In this document: positions 19,257-30,245 of the stretch, one piece after another
Layout: the number at the start of each line of letters is the position of its first letter
How positions within the stretch are numbered: the stretch's first letter is position 1
NCBI GenBank assembly: GCA_964019425.1
Contig: OZ025786.1
Location: 992,001 to 1,056,000, forward strand
Direction: 5' to 3'
Source of the DNA: Flectonema sp. DT1601
Lineage: Eukaryota; Euglenozoa; Diplonemea; Diplonemida; Diplonemidae
DNA length: 64,000 bases
Translations under genes and position numbers: made by a program
Notes under the pieces: generated by a model
Database searches by the model: none
What the model was told of the DNA's origin: nothing
What the model saw: only the letters and a program-made list of their open reading frames with translations

Positions 19257-22200
19257 ATGACGGTCAGTACGGATATCATCGGTCTTACTGCAGAAGGAAG
19301 ACTGTCCGTGTTGCGGAATAAAATTGGAAATAAAAATATTGAATTGGAATCAGCCGTCCAAGCACGACAATTAAATGATGAGTTGAGAATCAGAAAAGAA
19401 TTAACAGCACTTCACCGATCTGTGAGTTGGGCATCGTTATCAGCTTTCAGAGATAAGGCGACGGAGTTATTCAGATATGAGAAGTTTGGTAGAGTTGAGA
19501 TTAGTAAGAAAGAAGACAATCAAGTCATTCAACTCCATCGTCTTCATCCAACTTATCACATTAGGGTCATCTCATCTGCGAACACTCTCATTATTGCTTC
19601 TGGTGTTGTTGCCTGTCTGACAACCGCAAAACATTTGTTGCTTCCATTTCCTTTAAATACTACCGCCGTGCTTAACAAATCTTATAACCCGTCTATTTCT
19701 AGTCAAAATGTTCAACCGAAGAAAGTTGCCTCAAACAATACTAATTCATCCCTGGATCGGTTGGTTGACAAATTTAATTATCAGCGTAAGACTCGTAGTG
19801 AAGTCAGTCAGTCAATTGGTAGTCAGCTGTGTGATGACTCCTCAGTAACAAATAATTCAACTAAATTGCCTGACTCTCAGCGACCATCTCATAAAGGTAC
19901 TCACTTACCAGTACACATCCAAGAGTATCATCATAATAATAATAATAATAATAATTCATCTTTGAATCAGCGACAGTCGACATCAGCAAATAATTCATCA
20001 AAACCGTCTCTGGAACAGATTATTAACGGTCTTGACTCTCAGAGACGATCTCGTCTTGAAGTCAGTCAGTCAATTACTACTACACAGATTGATTCGATTG
20101 ATGTGCGCGATAGTAGTGGAGTTACACCTCTTGAAAAACTTATTAATAATCTTGACAATCAGCGTAAGTCAAGAAGTGATATCGGTAGCTCTGTCTGCAG
20201 CCAATCCATTGATCAGAATACTTCACAAAAGGAAGTTAAATCAACAGCGTTTGATGATCTCATTAATAAATCTGACATTCAGCGACTCTCAAGGATTGCT
20301 ACGATTGGCACTGGGACCACTACTGAGTTATTAGTTTCACGGTTTTGTGATCAGCAAGCATCTAGATTTACTGTCGCTGAAGAAGTTATTTCAAGTTTGG
20401 TTTCCGAACTTAGATTTGTAACCCAGTTAGATTCCGGTTCGATTGAAAAAAATGCAAAAAAAACTGATGAGGTAGTGAATTCTTTATGCAACCAGCAGGC
20501 GGAAAGATTTTCTGTGGCTGTGGATGTGGTGTCGAATTTGGTTAAAGAATTACAGTTTGTGATGCCTCTGAAGAGTAAGCGATCAGACAGCTGTAGCAAT
20601 AAAGCATCTCCACTGCGAGCATCTAAAGAAGAACTCGCAGCCCGTGACAGCGTCATAAAGAGGTTTAATTCATACAACGAGATTTCTGATTTAAATAATA
20701 AAACTAACGATGGCAGTCATATACCTTGTTCACTGTCAGACATTAGATCAGTGCAGTCTTTGGAAATTAAATCAAATTCAAGTATTGTGAGGAGGATTAG
20801 TTCACGTAAACAACCATCGTTTAGTACGAAGGTAGCCTTACCAATTAAGAAAAGAAGTCAAGAGAAAGCTATTCCTGCAGTGAGAGACTCCACCATCAGA
20901 TGTCGTTCTTCATCACCACTGAGAGCATCTGAGGCGGAGTTGCGAGCTCATGATAGTTTACTACTGAGATTCACATCAGGTAGTGGAAGGATGTCACCAA
21001 CGATGCTCAGAATGTCTGATATTCAATCAGTCGATACGTCTCAAGATATTCTAACTGAAAGTAGTTTGTTATCTTATTCAGACGGAAGACAATCACCTCA
21101 ATTTGATGCTTGCTGTAAACATTTCATGGACGACGGCATTTATGAAAAACTGATATTAAATTTCGACCAACAATTCAAACTCTTACTAGATACGTCTGTT
21201 GTAATAATAAATAATGGAATCAATCAGGCCTTACATACAAATGAGTCATCTTTTGGTCATAAATTTCTCCATCAACGAAGTAATCGTAGAGTCGCAGCAA
21301 GTAATCTGGTCCAAAATGTCTTGCGTACTGCGACCATTACTGCTGCTGAACGAATTACTTTGGGAACAATGGTCACTAACAAAGTGAATAATTCGTGTCT
21401 AAATTCAAAAAATGTGAAAAAAATATCAAAACACACGTCGTTTGCACTGCCTCCACAGGTTATTTTCGACGATGAAGGGGAATTCTCAAGGAGAGATAGA
21501 GAACTTCTGTGTCTTCAGAATGATTTAACGAACCATTTTAGAAATAGGAAAACCATATCTGCTGGACTAGTTGCTGAAGTGTTGTTGAAGATCATCGTTG
21601 AGAAGTATAAATCAACTGACTGTAGAAGAGCTTTGATTACTAATTATGGAGGACAAGAAACACCTCCAGGATTATCACCAGAGTATGAGAGTCCATTAAC
21701 AACTAAAGAACAACTTACTGAAAGCCCTCTTCGAGTATTTACTACTGCGGAAGGTTGGAATGCCGTCGGTGATACGGAACCACCAAACCTGATCGGATGT
21801 GGAACCGACGACAGCTCTGGTGGTGTTGTTGTTGTTGGAGTCTGTCACCCAAGAGATAAAGTATCATTATCACATGTGTCAGAGCTGTACAATGATGGCT
21901 CTCTTGATTACACTGATGAAATGTCACTTATGAAAAAATCAGAATCCCATGCTCGAAACGACATCGATATAAATGAAATATTTAAAAGGAGGAAATTAAA
22001 CTCATTATTCCTACTACCAGAACGTAGAAAACCACAACCAGGACCACCACCTGTTTCTATTCTTAGTCCATTAGAACAAAGGATGGGTGATGGCAGTGTT
22101 TGCTTTTCTGGTAACTTATCTGGGTTCGTCCCTCATAAAGTCGCAGTTATTTCTTCAATTTCAATTCTTTCTCTTGTGGTTGCTGTGAGGATTTCTTCAT

Positions 22201-22334
22201 CTGAACTACTGCTGGTTGTGCCGAAGAAATCAAAACTGCAACCGATATTCTCACCTGGGTCGTATCCTCAGACGTACTTTCCAACATTACGTGCGGCTGA
22301 TGCTTCTTCGTCACCTGCTGACGAGAAAATATAA
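19257..22334 (+). CDS. Large repeat-containing protein of 1025 aa, unknown
   Basis: One exon from ATG 19257 (MTVSTDIIGLTAEGRLS), 13 nt after the acceptor at 19243; an ATG at 19182 is upstream of the acceptor and so not used. An internal motif of the form L-x-x-L-I-x-x-x-D-x-Q-R-x-S-R, followed by (E/D)(V/I)xxS(I/V), recurs near residues 164, 250, 290 and 331. Two related units with Q(Q)A(S/E)RF(T/S)VA and VV/VI-S-N-LV-(S/K)-EL-F-V follow near 360-440. Later a second motif, SPLRAS(K/E)(E/A)EL-A-DS-RF, appears twice (about 450 and 555). Repeats resembling short amphipathic helices separated by Ser/Asn-rich linkers suggest a scaffold or cytoskeletal protein. A short hydrophobic stretch (VAVISSISILSLVVAV) near residue 960 could be a membrane anchor. 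No family is recognised. Confidence 0.75.
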   Translation: MTVSTDIIGLTAEGRLSVLRNKIGNKNIELESAVQARQLNDELRIRKELTALHRSVSWASLSAFRDKATELFRYEKFGRVEISKKEDNQVIQLHRLHPTYHIRVISSANTLIIASGVVACLTTAKHLLLPFPLNTTAVLNKSYNPSISSQNVQPKKVASNNTNSSLDRLVDKFNYQRKTRSEVSQSIGSQLCDDSSVTNNSTKLPDSQRPSHKGTHLPVHIQEYHHNNNNNNNSSLNQRQSTSANNSSKPSLEQIINGLDSQRRSRLEVSQSITTTQIDSIDVRDSSGVTPLEKLINNLDNQRKSRSDIGSSVCSQSIDQNTSQKEVKSTAFDDLINKSDIQRLSRIATIGTGTTTELLVSRFCDQQASRFTVAEEVISSLVSELRFVTQLDSGSIEKNAKKTDEVVNSLCNQQAERFSVAVDVVSNLVKELQFVMPLKSKRSDSCSNKASPLRASKEELAARDSVIKRFNSYNEISDLNNKTNDGSHIPCSLSDIRSVQSLEIKSNSSIVRRISSRKQPSFSTKVALPIKKRSQEKAIPAVRDSTIRCRSSSPLRASEAELRAHDSLLLRFTSGSGRMSPTMLRMSDIQSVDTSQDILTESSLLSYSDGRQSPQFDACCKHFMDDGIYEKLILNFDQQFKLLLDTSVVIINNGINQALHTNESSFGHKFLHQRSNRRVAASNLVQNVLRTATITAAERITLGTMVTNKVNNSCLNSKNVKKISKHTSFALPPQVIFDDEGEFSRRDRELLCLQNDLTNHFRNRKTISAGLVAEVLLKIIVEKYKSTDCRRALITNYGGQETPPGLSPEYESPLTTKEQLTESPLRVFTTAEGWNAVGDTEPPNLIGCGTDDSSGGVVVVGVCHPRDKVSLSHVSELYNDGSLDYTDEMSLMKKSESHARNDIDINEIFKRRKLNSLFLLPERRKPQPGPPPVSILSPLEQRMGDGSVCFSGNLSGFVPHKVAVISSISILSLVVAVRISSSELLLVVPKKSKLQPIFSPGSYPQTYFPTLRAADASSSPADEKI

Positions 22335-23977
22335 CATAAATACACCAAATGGGTGAACCCTTTCAATTCATAACAATCACCTATCCCGTTAGTGGTAGGG
22401 GCAGAAGGTTGTATTTCTATCGTCCTTTTTTTAATTATATAAATATTTGGTGTCATTCATCACAACTAAAAGCAGTCCAGTCATGTATAAGTCTTCTTGA
22501 TGAATATGGTGATGTAATGTCCACTTTTCACTCCTTTATTGTAATTTGTCTATCTTTTTTTTTTTTTTTTTTTTAAAAAAAGAAAAAATAAATTAACTGG
22601 AATATAACTATATCATAGTAGTGGAAAAGGAATTTACCTTCAGATCAGATCAGATCAGATCAGAAAGAAATTGGGAAAATTTTTGAAAAAAAAAAAAAAA
22701 ACTTTTTTGTCCTCACTGACCGAATTATTATTCTCTTTAGATTAGATTATTCTGTTTTTATTTATTTTTTATTTTTTGCTCCGACAAAGTGTCTGAGAAG
22801 AAACCATCAAATAAAATAAAATGCTAATCTGAATATAAGTTTTTTTTTTTCCCCCCTCCTCCTCCATTTTTTTAAAAAAAAAAAAAATTTATTTATTTAT
22901 TGACAAGTAGTTAAATAGGCGAAAACCTGCACTCTGCCGTATTCCATTATTCATCTGGTTTTGGATTCCCAGGCGCTCACTACTATTTCAGTAATTGAAT
23001 AACTCAATTCGTGTGCAGAGTGTTTACTTATATTAACATTACATTTAGTCAACGTGTATCATAAGTTATCTCTGATACTATACAGATATTTATGTCAAAC
23101 AGTTCAACTCTATTTCATTCATAAAGCCCCTCCATCTTCTTTTCATATCTCACAGGGTTGCTTTCTTTATTTTATTTTCTTTCTTTCTTCTCTCCTTTAT
23201 TACGATTCGAGTAGAGAAATCTGATTATGGCCCTCTGTCATTAACCGGTACGTATTTATTCAAATTGAAGTAAGTTAGACAATTTAAGTTGAGTTTTCGG
23301 GAGTGGTTGGGAATTGAATTACCCTCCTAGAGCACTCTAAGACTGACTAATTCATTAGATTACGTAGTGATGTGGAGGAGGAGGAGGAGGAGGGTACTTG
23401 AGATTTACACCACCACCTACTCTGTGACTGGATCTTATGTCGGGAGTGAGTATTCTTTTTTTTTTTTATTATTTTCCTTTCCTTTTTTTTAAAGTCAAAA
23501 TGTCTCATGACCTTACTAACGTTTTATATATTATTGGTTAACCTTTTTTTTGCAATCTGCATATTTATATCATCATCGGATATGTTATTAAACATTTAGC
23601 CGCCACAGAGTCCGTTTGTTATTATTATTTTTGTTCATCTGTTATATAGAGCAAACTAATTTCTTTTTGTATGAGGAAGACAAGCATTAAATTAACTTCA
23701 CAATCTGGAAATAGTCTTCGCAAGCCAGTGATGACCCTCCCAGATGAAGAGGGAATCTCTATCTAATTAAATGTGATTTGAGTGAGGTTAGGAACCTTCC
23801 TAATCTTTATGGTATCTTTGTGTTCCCAAAAAGGTGGTTGAATGTATTATTTTTTCCCCTTCAACTCTGTGTCTGTATAAAAAGGCTTCTGTTACCTTAT
23901 TTTTTTCCCCCCCTTCTTAAGTTTTGTTTTGTAGTTTTGCGGTGCGTTATGAAATTATAATAAATTATACAATTCTT

Positions 23978-24008
<31 letters not shown>

Positions 24009-24220
24009 ACTTTAGTCTGCCATAGTTTCTTGCAGTATCGGGGACCCTCAGAAGAGCCACTTGGTACTCTTTGAGTGTCTACCGATACTCGGTGGTCTGA
24101 TGGACTTGATAACTAACTAATTCTTGTAATACGAATATCTGGTATTCAATTGTTATGTAGTCGCCTTGGTATTAACTTGTTTCTATTTATTGTTTCTTCT
24201 GATTGATATATTATTCTCAG
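22335..24220. other. Long spacer; microsatellites and one clear hairpin
   Basis: 1.9 kb without a credible gene. It holds a GATCA pentanucleotide run at about 22641-22663, GGA repeats near 23370-23388, poly-A and poly-T runs (22687-22701, 22868-22887, 23977-24000) and a strong inverted repeat at 24035-24088 listed separately. The region 23270-23440 is less T-rich but shows no tRNA-like boxes on either strand. It ends with the acceptor AG at 24219-24220. Confidence 0.6.
24035..24088. other. Inverted repeat / stem-loop of about 54 nt
   Basis: GTATCGG at 24035-24041 is the exact complement of CCGATAC at 24082-24088. Inside it CTCAGAAGAG can pair with CTCTTTGAG, leaving a loop of about 10 nt. 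The stem is some 16 pairs with small bulges. It lies 130 bp before the acceptor of the CEP162-like gene. It may be a small RNA, an RNA structure in the intergenic transcript, or a fossil of a foldback element. Confidence 0.5.
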
Positions 24221-24240
24221 GTATCTGAAAGGGGGGGACG

Positions 24241-27147
24241 ATGCCCAACACGGATGACAATGACGGTTTCAACATGGGACAGATCGCGAATTTACTCGGA
24301 AACGAAGAAGAAGACAAGCGAAGGTTTTTTAGTGAAGAAGTTCAGGGTAGGCCTTGGGCGAGTACGTTGCCGACGAGGACTGGATCGACGAGTAGTTTAC
24401 CAGAGCAAGGAACTCATATGAGCGCACCACCAACAGCGAATGCATCTTTATCAGCGTCAACAATACAAAGAGTATCTGTTGCTAGTACTGGTGGATGGGG
24501 TCAGGCTATTGAAAATATTACATCAACTTCGAGTGTGTCACAACCAGCTGCTGAAGTCAATACCAATTCACAATCATCTCAACCAGCTGGGTTATCAACT
24601 GTTGAAGCGCTAAACAATATAAAATCTCAAGAAAGCCAACGAGTTGCGGCACGCGAAGCTCGCAAACAAGCTGACCTCGCAGAAAGGGAACGAAAAAGAC
24701 AACAACTTCAAGAAGATCAAAGACTACGTCGAGAAGCAAGACAAAGAGAACAGGAAGAACTACAAATGGATGAGGTGGAATCTCCTAAATCTGTTTCTCA
24801 GCAAAAGAAATTAGTGACATCACCGTCGAGGTCATCGTTGCTGTCTTTGTCTCAAAATACTTCTGAGCAGGTGGCATTTCGAACAACATCTCAGAATGTT
24901 GATATCATGCAGACGGTGATTACCAACCCACCTGGTGCTTGTACTGAGTGTCCAGTTTATTTAAAAAGAATAACTAATCTCGAAGAACAACTTGAAGAGG
25001 CTAAAACAACATTTATCAACCAACAGTCAGCACATAGTCAACAACTGCAGCAGCTGTCAGTAGAATTTGAAGCTAGCAAAGAACGGGTTGAACAGTTGCA
25101 GACAGAAAACGAACTTTTACAAGCGAAGTTAGAAGGCAGAAGTGTTAGAAATGATATCCACAAGGGAGTGATTGAATTAGTGACAAAGGAAGAAATGATT
25201 TCTTTGAGACAAGAAATTCAAAGTCAAGAAGTATTATGTGGAGCCTATCAGACGGAAGCGGAGAAGAATTCGAGAGAGATTAAGGGGCTGCGGCAGCAAG
25301 TTGCAGAGTTGCAAAAAGAACTTTTATGTGAGAAGAAATCCCCGACTAAGAACAATAACAGTTTCACAGCAGCAGAAGGTCCACCAGACTCTACTACACA
25401 AGTCGTTAGAGATCTCACACGTGAAGCTGCTCAACTAAAAGAGAGAATGAGAATCCAACAAGAAGAGCACACCTTAGCCATATCTACTTTAGAAAAAGAC
25501 AAACGATCACTTGCATCAAAACTAGGTCAGCATGACACCCACAAAGCTGACGATGATGCTCTCAGAATTAGAGATCTTGAACTTCAATTAAAAAAACAAA
25601 AACACGAATACGAAGAGGAACTCACATCTGTTAAGGAAAAGTTACTTTGGTACGTCAAGAATCAAGAACTGCTGTCAAATAAAGTATGCTTTCACCTGAT
25701 TCTTTGTATCACAAAAAAACGGTTTACCCCGATGAGTGACAACTGAAAAAGACTAAAAGATTCCACGATTGTTAATTACTTCGTCGGACTGGGGGGGGGG
25801 GAGAAAAAAACAAACAAACAAACAAACAAATAGGATACCTTAGTTGAGCAACAAGGCACGGAAATTGAGGCTTTAAAAAGTCGTGTCGTGGAGTTGGATG
25901 GCGTTCCAATATCAAAAAAGAAAACACCAGATCAACGTCAGTACATCGCAGAGTTACAAAAAAAGATAAAAAACTTAGAAGACATTGTCAAGAGTAAATA
26001 CCCAAATAGTATTCCTGAACTGATCAGAGCCTGTAAGCCAACTCCTACTGAGGTGGATCTTTATAGAACTTTACAAGAGAGAATCGAAACTCTTAATAAT
26101 GAGCTAACCACAAGAGAGCAGGCTTATGAAAATGGAATTAGACTCCTGCGACAAGAAGCTGATAAAGTAGCGTTGCAATATCAGGAAAGACAAAAGTCTC
26201 TTGAAGATGAATTGAAATCTAAAGTTAGATCGGCCACCAATTCGAAAATAAAAGAACTTGAAAGGCGAGTTGAAGACACCAGAACTTACTATGTGAAGAA
26301 AGTCAGGGAACTTGAGCAGCAGGTCTTAGGATTTAGAAAAAATTCTAAAAAAACTAAACCAACAAGTGATTCATCAGTAAGGAATAACAACAGTGGTAGT
26401 CATCCACGAGTTTCAACAGCAATACAGACGGATGTTGTGTGTGAAACAGTTCACGCACCAACAACAGCACAACTACCACCACAACAATCAATAACTCATT
26501 ACAGTAATCCTTTAATGATGCAAGACCATACTTATCATCTAATGGAAGTTGGCAGACTGCGATCTGAAATTGAATCTCAGCGTCGACTAGATTCGGACAA
26601 GTCATCAGAACTGTCTTCTGTGAAACACACTCTGATATTGTTACAGAGGGACATCGATCACTCAGCTCAAGAGAAAATAAAATATCAAGAAGAGGTACGA
26701 CAGCTGCAATCAAATGCAACTGTTTCTGCTCAAAACTTTGCTGTTCGGGAACAAGAGTTGTTATCAAAACACAGATTTGAACTCGATTCTCAAAAGCAAC
26801 AATGGGATGAAGATGTTCGTCGGATCACATCTTCAGGAAGCCCCATCTCGGAAGTAGTTCTCAGCGACAAGTCTGATCGCTGCGCGTACATCTCTTCTAT
26901 CAAAAGAAAGCTTGCAGTTCTTGAACGAGAACACACACTTAAACACAGCGAGTTCCAGAGATCCCTCAGTGAGACGAGACGGCTCGCAGCTTTTGAGCTC
27001 GATGTTCAAAAACAGAAAATGAATCTCGTGATCCAATCAAAGACTAATGAGATTCAGAGATTTCGACTTGCCCTCGACTCTCTCATGGAAGAATTAACAT
27101 CTTTAAAAGTACACAAGGAGGTCCAATTTATGGGTCGGACAGCATGA
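24241..27147 (+). CDS. CEP162: CEP162-like coiled-coil ciliary protein, two exons
   Basis: Predicted 918 aa. Exon 1 is 24241-25683, exon 2 is 25834-27147; the 150-nt intron contains a G(10) run and ends in a CAAA ladder before TAG. The start ATG is 20 nt after the acceptor at 24220. Apart from a disordered N-terminal third, the protein is coiled coil. The C-terminal part, YIAELQKKIKNLEDIVKSKY followed by PNSIPELIRACKP, then LQERIETLNNEL and YQERQKSLEDELKSK, closely follows the diagnostic region of animal CEP162 (a KRRHPNSLPALI-type motif after a heptad helix). In animals CEP162 sits at the distal end of centrioles, binds axonemal microtubules and helps assemble the ciliary transition zone. 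The assignment rests on remembered family sequence, not alignment. The order of N-terminal disorder then coiled coil also fits. Confidence 0.7.
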
Positions 27148-27700
27148 GAGGGACGAATACATTCCAAACTTTAAACGGTCGCAGCTTGACTGCGGTTTAG
27201 AAAACACGTTGAAACCCGTAGTGCACTACTGCGGTATAGAAAATATATTTAGTACACTTTATGACGTTATTTATTTATTGATGGAAATACAAAAAAAAAA
27301 AAAAAACACACGAAACACACACACATTACCCCTATAGATTAGAGATAGTGTTTTATATATTTTGGGGCAACCTTGCTAGAAACTGTTCTCCAGGATGAAA
27401 ACACACATACTGTTTGTTATTTTTCTTTTTACTGATATTGTCTAAAAGCCGGTTGCGACAACTGCCTTCTGTGTCACACCACGTATGCTATGAAAGCATT
27501 GTCACCAGCCCGGCGGGACCTGTTGTTTTTTTTTCTTCCCCTTCTTATTTTCCTCCTCAAATCAGATTATTTTTAGTTAAGTTTATATGAAAAAAGTACT
27601 CCTCACAACAGTGAAAATAGAGTTATTCATTTGAGGTGGTGTTTTTTTTTTGTTTTTGTTTTTTTTTAAATCAATAATTATTTTTCTTTTCAAAAACAAG
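27148..27700. other. Spacer, no gene seen
   Basis: 3'UTR and intergenic sequence with a poly-A run at about 27290-27306, a CACA-rich patch and poly-T stretches near 27642-27668. A T-rich tract followed by CAAAAACAAG (AG 27699-27700) is the probable acceptor for the next gene. Confidence 0.55.
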
Positions 27701-27724
27701 AGTGAGCTGGCATCACACACAAAT

Positions 27725-28546
27725 ATGACAACATTCGATGAGGAAGATGAGGCAGCGATGGATGCTATTTTAGGAGAGCACCAATCAGCGCCACTGAAGA
27801 GAGAGAACAGTTGGGACTCACCAGGAATGATTCCAACTTCAGCACCAGTTGACTGTAAGCCTAAAGGAATAAACACAAACAGTTTTGACTGTGACAGTGA
27901 AAGTGGAGATGAGGATTCTGGAGCCGTGAAAGTAGTACAACCTGACGGTAGAGAACTTTATTATTCATCTTTTAGCAGCGCTGCTATGTCACACAAGGCT
28001 GTTGACTGTTCAAAAATATATTTAGCCCCAGGAATCCATTTATGGCCAGGAGGTGATCTTCGTCATTCCATTATTGGAACGGGTCCTGAATGTGTGATTG
28101 AAGGAAATGAGGGATGCGGATATTTTTTCTATCTTCGAAAATCAAACATCTCGATATCAAACGTCTCTCTCAGAGGAACGAGAAACGGACGTGCTCATCT
28201 GTACGTTGACAGCATAAATAATATTTCTGTAAGTGACATCCGTCTGGAAGGTACCTACTCTCAGTGTGTTCAGATATTGGGTTCTGAGAATGTATCAGTC
28301 ACAGGGTGCGAGTTCAATGACTCGATCGGTCCTTCAATCAGAGTTGCGGACAGCTTTAATGTAAAAATTTCAAATAACACATTCGCAAATACGTGCAGTA
28401 CCTCACCACTTATTGTTGTTGGTGGTTCTGAAGGAACTGTTATTTCAGGAAACAGATTATCGAGTAAAAGAGTTTGTGCCTTCGATATTAGTTCAAACAG
28501 TTCACCGTCATTAATTACGAGTGACAATGCAGTTGATTTTGGATAA
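27725..28546 (+). CDS. Parallel beta-helix repeat protein, 273 aa
   Basis: Start ATG 27725 (MTTFDEEDEAAMDAILGEHQ); the frame upstream is poly-T sequence before the acceptor at 27700. The first 80 residues are acidic and disordered. From about residue 95 the protein has repeating short strands of the right-handed beta-helix type: IYLAPGIHLW, HSIIGTGPECVIEGN, NISISNVSLRGTRNGRAHLYVDS, NISVSDIRLEGTYSQC, NVSVTGCEFNDS, NVKISNNTFANT, GTVISGNRLSS. This matches the periodic pattern of pectin-lyase-like / F-box-protein (FBXO11-type) beta-helices. With no secretion signal it is probably an intracellular binding scaffold rather than a polysaccharide lyase. No catalytic residues can be assigned. Confidence 0.7.
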   Translation: MTTFDEEDEAAMDAILGEHQSAPLKRENSWDSPGMIPTSAPVDCKPKGINTNSFDCDSESGDEDSGAVKVVQPDGRELYYSSFSSAAMSHKAVDCSKIYLAPGIHLWPGGDLRHSIIGTGPECVIEGNEGCGYFFYLRKSNISISNVSLRGTRNGRAHLYVDSINNISVSDIRLEGTYSQCVQILGSENVSVTGCEFNDSIGPSIRVADSFNVKISNNTFANTCSTSPLIVVGGSEGTVISGNRLSSKRVCAFDISSNSSPSLITSDNAVDFG

Positions 28547-30217
28547 AAATATTTTGGAGTTCTTTTTGCTATGAGTTAATCACAATTAGTACTTAGAGGG
28601 AATACTTGGTCATGGTCTTATGCTTGTGTGTGAACTTTTCCGGTCTCACTTAGCAGTGATGCGAATATGGAAACCATTCTTATAAAGTAAAAGTGTCGTT
28701 TACGATTACCGCAGTTCTCATTACTCGTAAACAAGCGCAGTTCAAGTATGGAAAAAAAAAAAAAAAAAAAAAAGAATCTTCTGTGAGATTTCTGTTCTCA
28801 CTGTTATGACGAAGCAGTTCTCTGTTGTCATATAATCAGACCCTCACCCTCTCATTTCTCCCCCTTTTTTTTGAGAATAAACCATGCTGGGGACATATAT
28901 TATAATAAACTATGTATTAGTAAGGGTTCGGCATAGTTTCCTTTTTTTTTTTTTTTTTTTTAATAATTTTGTTTCCCCAATGCAAATCCGTTTTAAAAAA
29001 ATAAAAATATTTAAAATTGTTTTCATGTCCCTCCTGCTTGACGAAGAAAACAGTGTCGAATGGGAGGGGAGTTAATGCTCACCTTTCAGAAAGGTGAGTC
29101 ATGCAGACCTTTTCTTGTGGGTCGCTATGTGTTATATATATGAGCAGATAAAATAAATTTTCCTTATTGAAAAAAAAATTATTTTTAGAACCTTTGATAA
29201 TAAATCCGATTTATCGACAAAATAGAATGAGGTCCCGTAACTTACTTAACGAGGTTAGGAAAGAATAAGAACAGATTTGTCGTCGGTCAACTTCACAAAT
29301 TACGTAACAAAACCAAAAGTAGAAAATTAAGACCTCTGAAACTACGTATTCCACTCCACGGTGATCAATGGAATGGAAGAATAAATGTGTTTTCACAAAT
29401 TAACTTCAATATTTTAATAAAGGAAAATGTTAAGTTATGCTGTCGCGATTCTCTTTCTACAGATAGCAGGTCTGTAGTTACAGGGGAAGAGCTTTAGTTG
29501 TTTATGGGTTATGAATCCATCTGTCTTTTATATTTTTTATTCAACTTACTTTGAGTTTTGTTATGAGCGTTGAGGAGCGTGTGATTGCGATAGTGTTGAT
29601 AGACAAGTCTTTTTATGATACTTTTTCTTAAATAGGATCATCAAATGACGAGGACACCGCGCCGGAAATGGCAAAATTCTTATCTTGGAAATGGTAATTA
29701 ATACGACCGTCTTCCAGCTTTCTCAGTAATTAGCTACGCATTCTTTTTGCACCTGATGAAAGAGGCTCAGGGTTTCCCCTTTGGGACACTTTTTGACCAT
29801 CTGTTTTTATAATTCGTCTCCAAGCATCCATCGCTCCTGATCCTCCGATCTTCGTATTTGCGTTGTTGTTACAGGTGTTGTTAGTAGATATCTGTGACAT
29901 CTTTTTCTCAATAACCCGTGGGCTCTGATACAGTCTTCCCCCTGGATGACTACTTCACCATCAGTCCACCAGTCGGGTTTGTTGCAGTTGGTCAGCCAAC
30001 TCGGAACCGTTCAAAGCTTGTCGTAAAGCTAGTCCTCTCATCATTAGCACGTAGGTTGTGACAAACCTCGCTTCGAACTCTGAAGCGACCTATTCTGGGC
30101 CCTCAGGCCTTCGTCCATAATGTCGGTGGCTTCGGCCGCCTTAACAGTTCATCCCTGCTGGGGTGTTTGAATGCTGCAAATTACCGAAATGGATTTAACA
30201 GTAACTTTACTTTCAAG
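28547..30217. other. Spacer with a higher-GC antisense island
   Basis: 1.67 kb. The left part (28547-29640) is ordinary T/A-rich spacer with a poly-A at 28750-28773 and poly-T at 28941-28962. The right part, about 29640-30180, is different: higher GC, no homopolymers, and short coding-like stretches on the minus strand (listed separately). A probable acceptor for the next gene is AACTTTACTTTCAAG, with AG at 30216-30217. Confidence 0.5.
29640..30180 (-). pseudogene. Antisense coding-like island, decayed, family unknown
   Basis: Compared with the rest of the spacer this block has balanced base composition and lacks poly-T. On the minus strand it reads in short coding-like pieces, for example LMMRGLALRQALNGSELADQ, but no long frame survives. 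It looks like an old, broken insertion or gene. The family cannot be named and I do not reconstruct it. Confidence 0.25.
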
Positions 30218-30245
30218 AAAAAAAAAATAACAACAAAACAACAAG

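Noticed and set aside
23270-23400. tRNA-like stretch
   Set aside because: A TTCAATTCC-like B box appears on the minus strand, but there is no A box or acceptor stem. No tRNA, rRNA or SL RNA gene was found anywhere in the window.
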